Source of the DNA: CAYGDP01 sp964348665
GTDB lineage: Bacteria > Verrucomicrobiota > Verrucomicrobiia > Palsa-1439 > CAYGDP01
Assembly: GCA_964348665.1 (NCBI GenBank)
Contig: CAYGDP010000012.1
Span: 1-64,000 of the forward strand
Reading direction: 5' to 3'
Length of the DNA: 64,000 nt
Below are positions 1 to 6,833 of this stretch, piece after piece. The position numbers and the translations under genes are program-made. Positions within the stretch are counted from its first letter, which is position 1. Each line of letters opens with the position of its first letter. The notes beneath the pieces were generated by a model. That model was given only the letters and a program-made list of their open reading frames with translations, was not told the DNA's origin and ran no database searches.

Positions 1-691
1 CTCCGTGGCCAAAGGCGACACGCTTTCCGGCATCGCCAAGAAAGAGGGCGTGAAACTCTCCGCTCTCATGGCCGCAAATAACCTGACAATGAAGTCGGTG
101 ATTCATCCGGGACAAAAACTCACCGTCCCCGGTGGCGCCGCGCCTTCCGACGTTGCCGCGCCCGCCGGCACAAGCTACGTCGTCGCGAAAGGCGATAGCT
201 TGAGCAAAATCGCCAAAAATCATGGCACGACAGTCACCGCGTTGATGAATGCGAATCAGCTCCGCAGTGATGTGATCCGCATTGGGCAAAAGTTGCGCAT
301 CCCGTCGCCAGACGAGACCTCGGCTGCCAAGCCGCGCGCCGCAAAACCAAAGGCCGCAGCGCCAAAAGCGGCAGCAGCGCCAGCCTTGAGTGACGCGGGT
401 GAATACACGGTCGCCCGAGGCGACAACCCGGACACCATCGCCAAGAAATTCGGCGTGAAGGTGGACGACCTGCTCAAGGAAAACAACATCAGTGACCCGA
501 AAAAGTTGCAGATCGGACAAAAGTTGCGCATCCCCGGCAAGTCAGTCGCTCCTGCCCCGCCCAGCGATAACGCGCCGGTTGCGCCGCCGCCGCCGGCAGA
601 CACAGCGGCGCCGGCAGGCGACAAAAAACCCGCGGACGGTGGGACGACGACACCACCCGACCAACAACCACCGCCACCGCCAAAAATATAA
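1..691 (+). CDS. LysM-repeat protein, 5' end outside window
   Basis: The reading frame is already open at the left edge, so the N-terminus (and any signal peptide) is missing; the GTG at 5 lies inside the first LysM and is not a convincing start. Three LysM modules are visible (residues counted from position 5): about 1-43, 57-100 and 135-178. Each has a KGD/RGD-type opening, an IAKK/IAKN segment and a closing IGQKL or PGQKL. LysM binds GlcNAc-containing glycan, so peptidoglycan attachment in the periplasm is expected. After the modules come an Ala/Lys-rich linker and a Pro-rich C-terminus with no enzyme domain. It lies upstream of ftsW on the same strand, consistent with a role in division or wall turnover. 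The exact function is unknown. Confidence 0.85.
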   Translation, partial: SVAKGDTLSGIAKKEGVKLSALMAANNLTMKSVIHPGQKLTVPGGAAPSDVAAPAGTSYVVAKGDSLSKIAKNHGTTVTALMNANQLRSDVIRIGQKLRIPSPDETSAAKPRAAKPKAAAPKAAAAPALSDAGEYTVARGDNPDTIAKKFGVKVDDLLKENNISDPKKLQIGQKLRIPGKSVAPAPPSDNAPVAPPPPADTAAPAGDKKPADGGTTTPPDQQPPPPPKI

Positions 692-734
692 GGAGAACGC
701 TGACTTGGGTTTGGATCTGACAAGCCGAGCAATA

Positions 735-766
735 CCGAGGGAGCGGCAGAAATGCCGCTCCCTCGG
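735..766. repeat. Perfect 14-bp palindrome with GAAA loop
   Basis: Bases 735-748 and 753-766 are perfect reverse complements around a GAAA tetraloop. No T-run follows, so it is not a classical intrinsic terminator, though it could stop or protect the upstream transcript. It lies in the lysM-ftsW gap, after an isolated AGGAG at 691-695. It looks like a REP-type palindromic element; only a genome-wide copy count would prove that. Confidence 0.75.
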
Positions 767-796
767 CGCGCTCGTCTCTCTCAAAACAATAATTCC

Positions 797-1981
797 ATGA
801 CGGATTTCTCGAAATCTTCCGAATCGCATCGCGGCGAGTTTCCCGTCGCGCTGCTGCTCACTGTGCTGGGCCTCGTGACCGTCGGCGCGGTTATGCTCTT
901 CAGCACGAGCGCGATTCACGCCAGCGAATTTCGCGGGGACAGCTCGTATTTTCTCAAGCGACATCTTGCGTATCTTGTCATCGGGACCTGCGCCGCGATT
1001 TTTGCGGCCTGGGTGAATCCGAACCTCTGGAGGCGACACTCGAATTGGCTGCTCATCGGGGCGGTCATCCTGCTTGCTCTCTGTCTCATTCCCGGGCTCG
1101 GCCTGAAAATCAACGGCGCCCGACGCTGGCTGGGCACGAGCGCCATCCGATTTCAGCCCTCCGACCTCGCCAAGTTCGCTCTCCTCGTATTTTTGGCGAC
1201 GTGGTTTGATCGTCATCATCGCCGAGTCAAAACTTTTCGCGATGGTTTTGCCGTCCCCATCGGCGTCACGGCACTGGTCTGCGGATTGATTTTTGTCGAA
1301 CCTGATTTCGGCACAACCGCGCTGACCGGGTTGGTTGCGATCACGCTGATGTTTGTCGCGGGAACGCGCTGGATTTTTCTAATTCCAACGATATTGCTGG
1401 GCGCAGGAGGGTTCGCACTCGCCATCGCCCACGACCCGACTCGGATGAAACGCATCCTCGCCTTTCTCGACCCGGAAGGCACGGCGCAAGGCGCTGGCTA
1501 CCAGACATGGCAAGCCCTGCTCGCGTTTGGCTCGGGCGGACTCACCGGGCGCGGTCTCGGCAATAGCGCCGCGAAATTTTTCTATCTGCCGGAAGCGCGC
1601 ACCGATTTTATTTTCCCCATCATCGGAGAAGAACTGGGCCTCGTTGGATGTCTTGCCGTCATACTCGCGTTCGCGACCCTCATCATTCTCGGCATCCGTA
1701 TCGCGCTGCGCGCCAACGGTCTCTACTCATCGCTCCTGGCGCTTGGCATTGTCTCTCTGATCGGCTTTCAAGCGGCAATCAATATCGGCGTCGTGACCGG
1801 CGCGTTACCAAACAAAGGTTTGCCGCTGCCCTTCATCAGTTTCGGCGGATCAAATCTGGTGATGAACCTCCTTGGCATCGGCGTGCTCGTGAACATCGCG
1901 CGGCATACCGCTCCCGATCCTGTCGAGGAAGAAAAACCATACCCCGACCCAATCGCGGAGAATGCGAGGCTTGTCACATGA
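797..1981 (+). CDS. ftsW: FtsW/RodA-family SEDS peptidoglycan glycosyltransferase
   Basis: The 394-residue polytopic membrane protein has about ten hydrophobic segments and SEDS-family motifs: the PDFGTTAL segment in the middle and the NKGLPLPFISFGGSN block near the C-terminus. SEDS proteins polymerise lipid II glycan strands; inside a dcw cluster this is FtsW, the septal enzyme, rather than RodA. An upstream in-frame start at 752 would translate half of the hairpin at 735-766 into a non-conserved leader, so the ATG at 797 is preferred, although it has no clear Shine-Dalgarno sequence. The stop at 1979-1981 overlaps the ATG at 1978 in an ATGA junction. The C-terminus is short and charged, as usual for the family. 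Confidence 0.93.
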   Translation: MTDFSKSSESHRGEFPVALLLTVLGLVTVGAVMLFSTSAIHASEFRGDSSYFLKRHLAYLVIGTCAAIFAAWVNPNLWRRHSNWLLIGAVILLALCLIPGLGLKINGARRWLGTSAIRFQPSDLAKFALLVFLATWFDRHHRRVKTFRDGFAVPIGVTALVCGLIFVEPDFGTTALTGLVAITLMFVAGTRWIFLIPTILLGAGGFALAIAHDPTRMKRILAFLDPEGTAQGAGYQTWQALLAFGSGGLTGRGLGNSAAKFFYLPEARTDFIFPIIGEELGLVGCLAVILAFATLIILGIRIALRANGLYSSLLALGIVSLIGFQAAINIGVVTGALPNKGLPLPFISFGGSNLVMNLLGIGVLVNIARHTAPDPVEEEKPYPDPIAENARLVT

Positions 1982-2133
1982 ACAAAAACTTTGGAGTGCG
2001 CCAGCTTGCTGGCGCTTTTCATCGCCGAAGCTCGCTTCGGCGAACAATAGGACTCTGCGCGCAGCAAGCTGCGTGCGCTCAAAGCGGGAGCAAGCTCCCG
2101 CACTCCAAAACTGAAACGAGGCTCGCGATATGA
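1978..2133 (+). CDS. 51-codon ORF bridging ftsW and murG
   Basis: This frame starts with an ATGA overlap on the ftsW stop and ends with a TGA at 2131-2133 that overlaps the murG ATG at 2130. It runs entirely through the palindromic element at 1990-2109, so its Arg/Ala/Ser-rich product is repeat-derived and probably has no conserved function. What may matter is the reading frame: it would let ribosomes travel from ftsW to murG without a gap, and murG has only a weak Shine-Dalgarno sequence. Against it being a gene, the sequence is dictated by the repeat and no domain is visible. Treat it as a possible coupling ORF rather than an established protein. Confidence 0.35.
   Translation: MNKNFGVRQLAGAFHRRSSLRRTIGLCAQQAACAQSGSKLPHSKTETRLAI
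1990..2109. repeat. Composite four-hairpin palindromic element
   Basis: An 11-bp terminal inverted repeat (1990-2000 and 2099-2109) encloses four hairpins. They lie at 1998-2015 (8-bp stem), 2022-2043 (10-bp stem), 2057-2076 (9 bp with one G.T pair) and 2084-2101 (8-bp stem). All four have the centre AGC-NN-GCT, so the stems differ but the core is shared. The element fills the ftsW-murG gap and encodes nothing recognisable. It resembles REP/BIME-type or miniature palindromic mobile elements; copy number elsewhere is unknown. Confidence 0.8.
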
Positions 2134-3341
2134 ACGCACTAATCGCTTGCGGCGGCACTGGCGGCCATCTCTTCCCCGGCCTCGCGGTCGGCGAAGCTCT
2201 CGTTGCTCGTGGCGACCGGGTGATGCTCGTCATTTCCGAAAAAGAAATTGATCGGATCGCCACCGCCAATCTCAATGGCATGGAAACCGCCGCGCTCCCC
2301 GCCATCGCGATGCCGCCGATTTACTCGCCGCGCATCATTCCCTTCGGGTTCAAATTTCTAGCCGCGCTTCGCGACGCCGGCACCCTCATCAATAAATTTC
2401 AGCCGGATGTCGTCCTCGGCATGGGCGGATTCACCTGCGCCGCGCCGATTCTCGCAGCACGCAAACGTGGCATCCCAACGTTCCTCCACGAATCCAACGC
2501 CATCCCCGGCAAAGCCAATCGTTGGCTGGCCCGCCGCGTCACAGAAGTCTTTGTCGGGTTCGAAGAATGCGCCGATAAATTTTCTCCACGCGCAACGGTG
2601 ACCGGCACACCCGTCCGCGCCTCGCTCGTCCGCATCCCAAAGACCGAAGCCCGCCAAAAACTCGGCCTCGATCCCGACCGCTTCACCGTGCTGGTCATCG
2701 GAGGAAGCCAGGGGGCACAAACGCTCAATCGCGACGTGCCAGAAGCAATTCACACTATCGACCGAGCATTTGATTTGGGGCATGAAGAGCTGCAAGGCAA
2801 GTGGGTGACGGACTACCAGAAGACGATCCAAATTATCCATTTGACGGGACAAGCCGACTACGAAGAAGTCAAACGATGGTACGACATTCATGGCTATAGA
2901 GCGCTGGTCTTGGCGTTTTGTGATCAAATGGATTTGGCTTATAGCAGCGCCGACGTGGCTATTTCTCGCGCAGGTGCGGCGGCGTTAACGGAGCTAGCTT
3001 GGTTCGGCATCCCGAGTTTGCTGATCCCCTACCCACACGCAGCCGATCACCACCAGCACCGCAATGCGGAGGTGTTCACCAAGGCGTGCACAGCCAAAGT
3101 CGTGAACGAAGATTCGGCCTACGCGGGAGCAGTACCCGAACACGTTCTCCACAAGAGAGAAATCAGCAAGTTTATCTGCGATATGCAAAAGCATCCCGAA
3201 TCTCTCCGAGAAATGTCTAACCGAATTTACTCCCTTCGCCGACCCGACGCGGCTGCGAAAATCATCGAGCGGATGGATGTGTATCGGCGAACTGAAGCGA
3301 CTGCCACAGGCAAACAAATTTTAAGCATCGCAATGCTATGA
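2130..3341 (+). CDS. murG: UDP-GlcNAc--lipid I GlcNAc transferase MurG
   Basis: MurG adds GlcNAc from UDP-GlcNAc to lipid I on the inner face of the membrane, producing lipid II. The N-terminal GGTGGHLFPG loop (residues 8-17), the GMGGF and HESNAIPGKANR segments, the GGSQGAQTLN loop before the C-terminal domain and the SRAGAAALTE plus DHHQHRNA segments are all family signatures. At 403 residues it is longer than usual (about 355-365). The extra length lies in an insertion after the GGSQGA loop (around residues 208-240) and in a longer C-terminus. The ATG overlaps the bridging ORF stop, and the gene's own stop overlaps the murC ATG (ATGA at 3338-3341), which indicates translational coupling. 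Confidence 0.95.
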   Translation: MNALIACGGTGGHLFPGLAVGEALVARGDRVMLVISEKEIDRIATANLNGMETAALPAIAMPPIYSPRIIPFGFKFLAALRDAGTLINKFQPDVVLGMGGFTCAAPILAARKRGIPTFLHESNAIPGKANRWLARRVTEVFVGFEECADKFSPRATVTGTPVRASLVRIPKTEARQKLGLDPDRFTVLVIGGSQGAQTLNRDVPEAIHTIDRAFDLGHEELQGKWVTDYQKTIQIIHLTGQADYEEVKRWYDIHGYRALVLAFCDQMDLAYSSADVAISRAGAAALTELAWFGIPSLLIPYPHAADHHQHRNAEVFTKACTAKVVNEDSAYAGAVPEHVLHKREISKFICDMQKHPESLREMSNRIYSLRRPDAAAKIIERMDVYRRTEATATGKQILSIAML

Positions 3342-5806
3342 CCGAGACGTTGACCATGACATCGCCAACGACAATCCGTCAGCCGACGGACGATTGGACT
3401 GCGAAGGAAGTCGCCGATTTTCTCGCGGCGCAACCGCGCACCGTGCACCTCATCGGCATCGGCGGCTGCGGTGTGAGCGGACTGGCAAAGCTGCTTCAAG
3501 CAAATGGCCATCGTGTTACCGGTAGCGATCTCGAAGAGAATCCGGAGGTTCTGCGGCTTCGCAAACTTGGCATCACCGTCCGGATTGGTCACTCCCGTGA
3601 AAACGTGGGCAGTCCCGATCTTGTCAGCTTTACCGCTGCCGCCACCGAAGCAAATCCGGAATTGATCGCCGTGCGCGAAGCTGGAATCCCCTGTGTTCGC
3701 CGCGCGCGATTGCTGGCGGCACTGACCAACGGCCACGAACGCACCTTCGCGGTCGCTGGCATTCACGGCAAGACAACGACGAGCGCAATGCTGGCGCATA
3801 TTCTCCGGCGCGCCGATTTACAGCCGAGTTTCTGCATCGGCGCGCACGTGCCGATCCTGGGCGAAAACGCCGCCGTGGGCGACCCTTCGACTTCGCTCAA
3901 GGCAGGCGGAAAGATTTTTGTCGCCGAAGCCGATGAGAGCGACGGCTCGCTCACCGAGTATTCACCGTCCGATGCCATCGTGCTGAACATCGAGCCCGAA
4001 CACATGGATCATTTCGAGAATCTCGAAGAGCTACTGACACTCTTCTCCAACTTTGCGAGCCGCGCCAGCCGTCACGTTTTCTATTGCGCTGACGATCCTC
4101 TAGCCGCCAAAGTGGCGCAGACCTCTGGTCTGCGCGGGAACGATGGGCAGACGAGGACGTCTGCCCCACATTCTTCCACTCCTGAAATCATTTCCTTCGG
4201 TCTCGGCGAACGCGCGGACTATCGCGCAGCGAACGTGAAACAGGAAACATTCAGCACCAGCTTCGACCTGATCGAACGTGGAAAAAACCTCGGCCGAGTC
4301 CATCTGCGAATCGCAGGCGCACAAAACGCGAGCAATGCGGCGGCGGCGGCGGCGGCGGCGCGGTCGGCCGGCGCCAGTTTTGACCAAATCGCGGCGGCAT
4401 TGGCGGAGTTCACGGGGGCGGCGCGGCGCTTCGAGCGCAAGCTGCACAACAACGATTTTCTTGTCATCGACGATTATGCGCATCATCCGACTGAAATCCG
4501 CGCCACGATTGAAGGGGTGCGTGGGGTGGGCCGAAAACGCGTTGTCGTTCTCTTTCAGCCCCATCGCTACTCGCGAACAAAATTGCTTCGCGACCAATTT
4601 GCGACGTGTTTTCGCGGGGCCGACCGGCTGTTACTCACGGACATTTACGCGGCGTGCGAAGAACCGATCGCGGGCGTGACGGGGCGAACGATCTTCGACG
4701 CTGTAAAATCCAGCGGCCAGAACAATGTGACGTATCATGCGACGCTCGATGAATTGCGGAATGCCGCGCTGGCGGAAGCGCACAGCGGCGACGCGATTCT
4801 TGTGCTTGGCGCGGGAGACATCACGCGAATATCCGACGAGCTGGCGACGCGATTGCGCAAAAATCCCCTGCCCCACTACGACGCCTCGCGCGACCACGAA
4901 GACCGGGCGTTCGGCGACTTGTGCGAGATTCTCTCCAATAAATCGGTCATCATCCAAAACGAGCCGCTTTCGAAGCATACGACGATGCGGGTGGGAGGGA
5001 TGGCGCAATTTTGGGTGGAACCGGACACGGAAAAGGATTTGTCGAAATTGCTACGGTACTGCCGACAAAATCGCATCCCATTTTATTTTATCGGGCGCGG
5101 GTCGAATTTGCTGGTGGCGGATCGCGGCGTGGCAGGCGTAGTCATCCGGCTCAATCATCCGGATTTCTCGAAAATCGATTTCTCCGGCGAGACTATCCGG
5201 GCGGGCGCAGGAGTCAATTTGCGTCAACTGGTTGTGGCGGCAAAACGCGCGGGGCTGGCCGGGCTGGAGTTTATGGAAGGGATTCCGGGTTCGCTGGGCG
5301 GCGCCTTGCGGATGAACGCAGGCGCGATGGGATCCAGCACGTTTGATTTTGTCGATAGCGTTCGGTTGATGGATTTCGAGGGGCGAATCGTCGAGCGGAC
5401 ACCGGTGGAATTGGCGCCGACGTATCGCTCGTGTGAAGCTTTGAAGAGCTACGTGGCGCTCTCGGCGACACTTCGCGCCAGCAAGGGAGTGAAGGCGGAC
5501 ATTGATCGTCGAATTGAGGAATTCAAACAAAAACGCTGGGCGAGCCAACCCGCAGCGCCGAGCGCGGGCTGCATCTTTAAGAACACGACCACGATTCCCG
5601 CCGGAAAACTGGTGGACGAGCTTGGCTTGAAAGGACTGGCGGTCGGCGGAGCGCGCATCAGCGAAATCCACGGAAATTTTATCATCAACGAAGGCGGCGC
5701 AACGGCGGATGACGTCTTGAAGTTGATTGCAGAAATCAAAGAGACCGCAAAACGCGAGCGTGGCGTCGCCTTGGAAACCGAAGTCGAGATTTGGGAAAAC
5801 AAATGA
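3338..5806 (+). CDS. murC-murB: MurC-MurB fusion: UDP-MurNAc--Ala ligase and UDP-enolpyruvyl-GlcNAc reductase
   Basis: This is one 822-residue chain with two enzymes of cytoplasmic UDP-MurNAc-peptide synthesis. Residues about 35-505 are MurC: a GIGGCGVSGLA nucleotide loop, the ATP-binding GIHGKTTT at 141-148, and the AEADESDGS motif near 196-204. Residues about 525-822 are MurB: the FAD-binding segment GRGSNLLV near 587 and PSAGCIFKN, where the usual proton-donor Ser is Cys745. MurB makes UDP-MurNAc and MurC adds the first L-alanine, so the fusion joins consecutive steps. Two stretches absent from typical MurC, residues 182-189 and 260-278, coincide with palindromic DNA and look like in-frame repeat insertions. 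The stop overlaps the following small ORF (ATGA at 5803-5806). Confidence 0.95.
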   Translation: MTETLTMTSPTTIRQPTDDWTAKEVADFLAAQPRTVHLIGIGGCGVSGLAKLLQANGHRVTGSDLEENPEVLRLRKLGITVRIGHSRENVGSPDLVSFTAAATEANPELIAVREAGIPCVRRARLLAALTNGHERTFAVAGIHGKTTTSAMLAHILRRADLQPSFCIGAHVPILGENAAVGDPSTSLKAGGKIFVAEADESDGSLTEYSPSDAIVLNIEPEHMDHFENLEELLTLFSNFASRASRHVFYCADDPLAAKVAQTSGLRGNDGQTRTSAPHSSTPEIISFGLGERADYRAANVKQETFSTSFDLIERGKNLGRVHLRIAGAQNASNAAAAAAAARSAGASFDQIAAALAEFTGAARRFERKLHNNDFLVIDDYAHHPTEIRATIEGVRGVGRKRVVVLFQPHRYSRTKLLRDQFATCFRGADRLLLTDIYAACEEPIAGVTGRTIFDAVKSSGQNNVTYHATLDELRNAALAEAHSGDAILVLGAGDITRISDELATRLRKNPLPHYDASRDHEDRAFGDLCEILSNKSVIIQNEPLSKHTTMRVGGMAQFWVEPDTEKDLSKLLRYCRQNRIPFYFIGRGSNLLVADRGVAGVVIRLNHPDFSKIDFSGETIRAGAGVNLRQLVVAAKRAGLAGLEFMEGIPGSLGGALRMNAGAMGSSTFDFVDSVRLMDFEGRIVERTPVELAPTYRSCEALKSYVALSATLRASKGVKADIDRRIEEFKQKRWASQPAAPSAGCIFKNTTTIPAGKLVDELGLKGLAVGGARISEIHGNFIINEGGATADDVLKLIAEIKETAKRERGVALETEVEIWENK
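3881..3904. repeat. In-frame repeat insertion in murC (residues 182-189)
   Basis: This 24-base segment adds DPSTSLKA between the glycine-rich loop and the AEADESDGS motif of MurC, where the family normally runs straight on. The core at 3884-3902 is an imperfect palindrome. Read on the other strand it gives the LSEVEG peptide that recurs as a translated artefact of a widespread palindromic repeat in environmental genomes. It is a multiple of three, so the frame is kept. Confidence 0.55.
4115..4166. repeat. Twin hairpins inserted in murC coding sequence
   Basis: Two perfect 9-bp-stem hairpins lie within murC: 4115-4123 with 4127-4135 (3-nt loop) and 4145-4153 with 4158-4166 (4-nt loop). They share the stem core GCAGAC. 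Together they encode MurC residues about 260-277, a Gly/Thr/Ser-rich stretch with no counterpart in ordinary MurC. The pattern resembles palindromic elements that insert in frame into genes, such as the Rickettsia palindromic elements. Confidence 0.7.
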
Positions 5807-5901
5807 CACCGGAAATCGTTGTGATGTTGATCGCGGCTGGGCGCTACGTCGCAAATTTGTTGCGATCGATCCTGGCACTTTGGACGGACACCTGGAAATG
5901 A
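5803..5901 (+). CDS. 32-residue hydrophobic small ORF between murB and ddl
   Basis: This ORF is too short for normal gene calling. Its ATG overlaps the murC-murB stop (ATGA at 5803-5806) and its TGA at 5899-5901 overlaps the ddl ATG at 5898. The product begins MTPEIVVMLIAAGRYVANLL and ends in a Trp-containing tail, so it could form one membrane helix. No family is recognised. Coupling at both ends argues that it is translated, either as a small membrane protein of the wall-synthesis cluster or only to carry ribosomes from murB to ddl. No clear Shine-Dalgarno sequence precedes ddl, which fits the second idea. Confidence 0.5.
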   Translation: MTPEIVVMLIAAGRYVANLLRSILALWTDTWK

Positions 5902-6833
5902 ATGATGAATTGAAACCACGAAAGGTTGCGGTCCTCATGGGCGGACCGAGCGCCGAACGGGCGGTCTCCCTGCGGAGCGGCGAGGCGTGCTCCGCCGCGC
6001 TGCGGCGCGTTGGCCATACGGTCACAGAAGTGGACGTGAAATCCGACGATTTCGCGCTACCATCCGGAACGGACGTAGCGTTTATCGCGTTGCATGGGAC
6101 ATTTGGCGAGGATGGACAGGTGCAGGCGATCCTCGAACAGCGCGGTGTGGCCTATACGGGGTGCGGCGTTGAGGCGAGCCGCGTCTGCTTTGACAAACTC
6201 CTCACCAAACAAGCATTGCTCGAAGGGAATATTCCGACGCCCGCGTATGAAATCCTGTTGAAAGGCCGAACCCGGCGATTGCTGCTGGAATACCCGATCG
6301 TGGTCAAACCAACCGCGCAAGGATCGAGCGTCGGTGTCCACGTGGTCGAGCGATTCGACCGGCTCGACAAGGCGTTGGATGACACGTTTCAATTTGGCGA
6401 CAAAGCGCTGGTGGAAGAGTTTATCGCAGGCCGGGAACTGACGGTGGGCATCCTCGACAACACGGCGCTGCCGATAGTGGAAATCCGACCGAAAGACGGC
6501 TTTTACGATTATCAAAACAAATACACGAAAGGCGCCACGGAATATTTCTGTCCCGCGCCCTTGGACGGCACGATAACCGAGCGCGTGTGCCGATTGTCGG
6601 AGCAAGCGTTCGAGCTGCTCGGTTGCCGCGACTACGCGAGGATTGACTGGCGATTGCGGGACGACGGCCGACCATTTTGTCTGGAACTCAACACGCTTCC
6701 GGGGATGACCGAAACGAGTTTGTTTCCGAAAGCGGCGGCAGCGGCGGGAATTGAATTTGACCAGCTATGCGACCGGATGGTTGCCATGGCGATCCAACGA
6801 CGAAAGGAAGGAAATCATGTTTTGGTCCGGTAA
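5898..6833 (+). CDS. ddl: D-alanine--D-alanine ligase
   Basis: The 311-residue ATP-grasp enzyme joins two D-alanines for the peptidoglycan stem peptide. The family segments are visible in order: MGGPSAERAVSLRSG at the N-terminus, ALHGTFGEDG, YTGCGVEASRVCFDK, VVKPTAQGSSVGV (ATP-binding loop), and DYARIDWR followed by LELNTLPGMTETSLFPKAA (metal and substrate site). A longer in-frame ORF begins inside murB, but conservation begins just after the ATG at 5898, which also overlaps the preceding small ORF. The 3' end overlaps the ftsQ start by 17 bases. Confidence 0.95.
   Translation: MNDELKPRKVAVLMGGPSAERAVSLRSGEACSAALRRVGHTVTEVDVKSDDFALPSGTDVAFIALHGTFGEDGQVQAILEQRGVAYTGCGVEASRVCFDKLLTKQALLEGNIPTPAYEILLKGRTRRLLLEYPIVVKPTAQGSSVGVHVVERFDRLDKALDDTFQFGDKALVEEFIAGRELTVGILDNTALPIVEIRPKDGFYDYQNKYTKGATEYFCPAPLDGTITERVCRLSEQAFELLGCRDYARIDWRLRDDGRPFCLELNTLPGMTETSLFPKAAAAAGIEFDQLCDRMVAMAIQRRKEGNHVLVR

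Noticed and set aside
5051..6025. 324-codon minus-strand frame opposite murB and ddl
   Set aside because: Covers two well-supported genes on the other strand and gives a Arg/Ser-rich product without domains.
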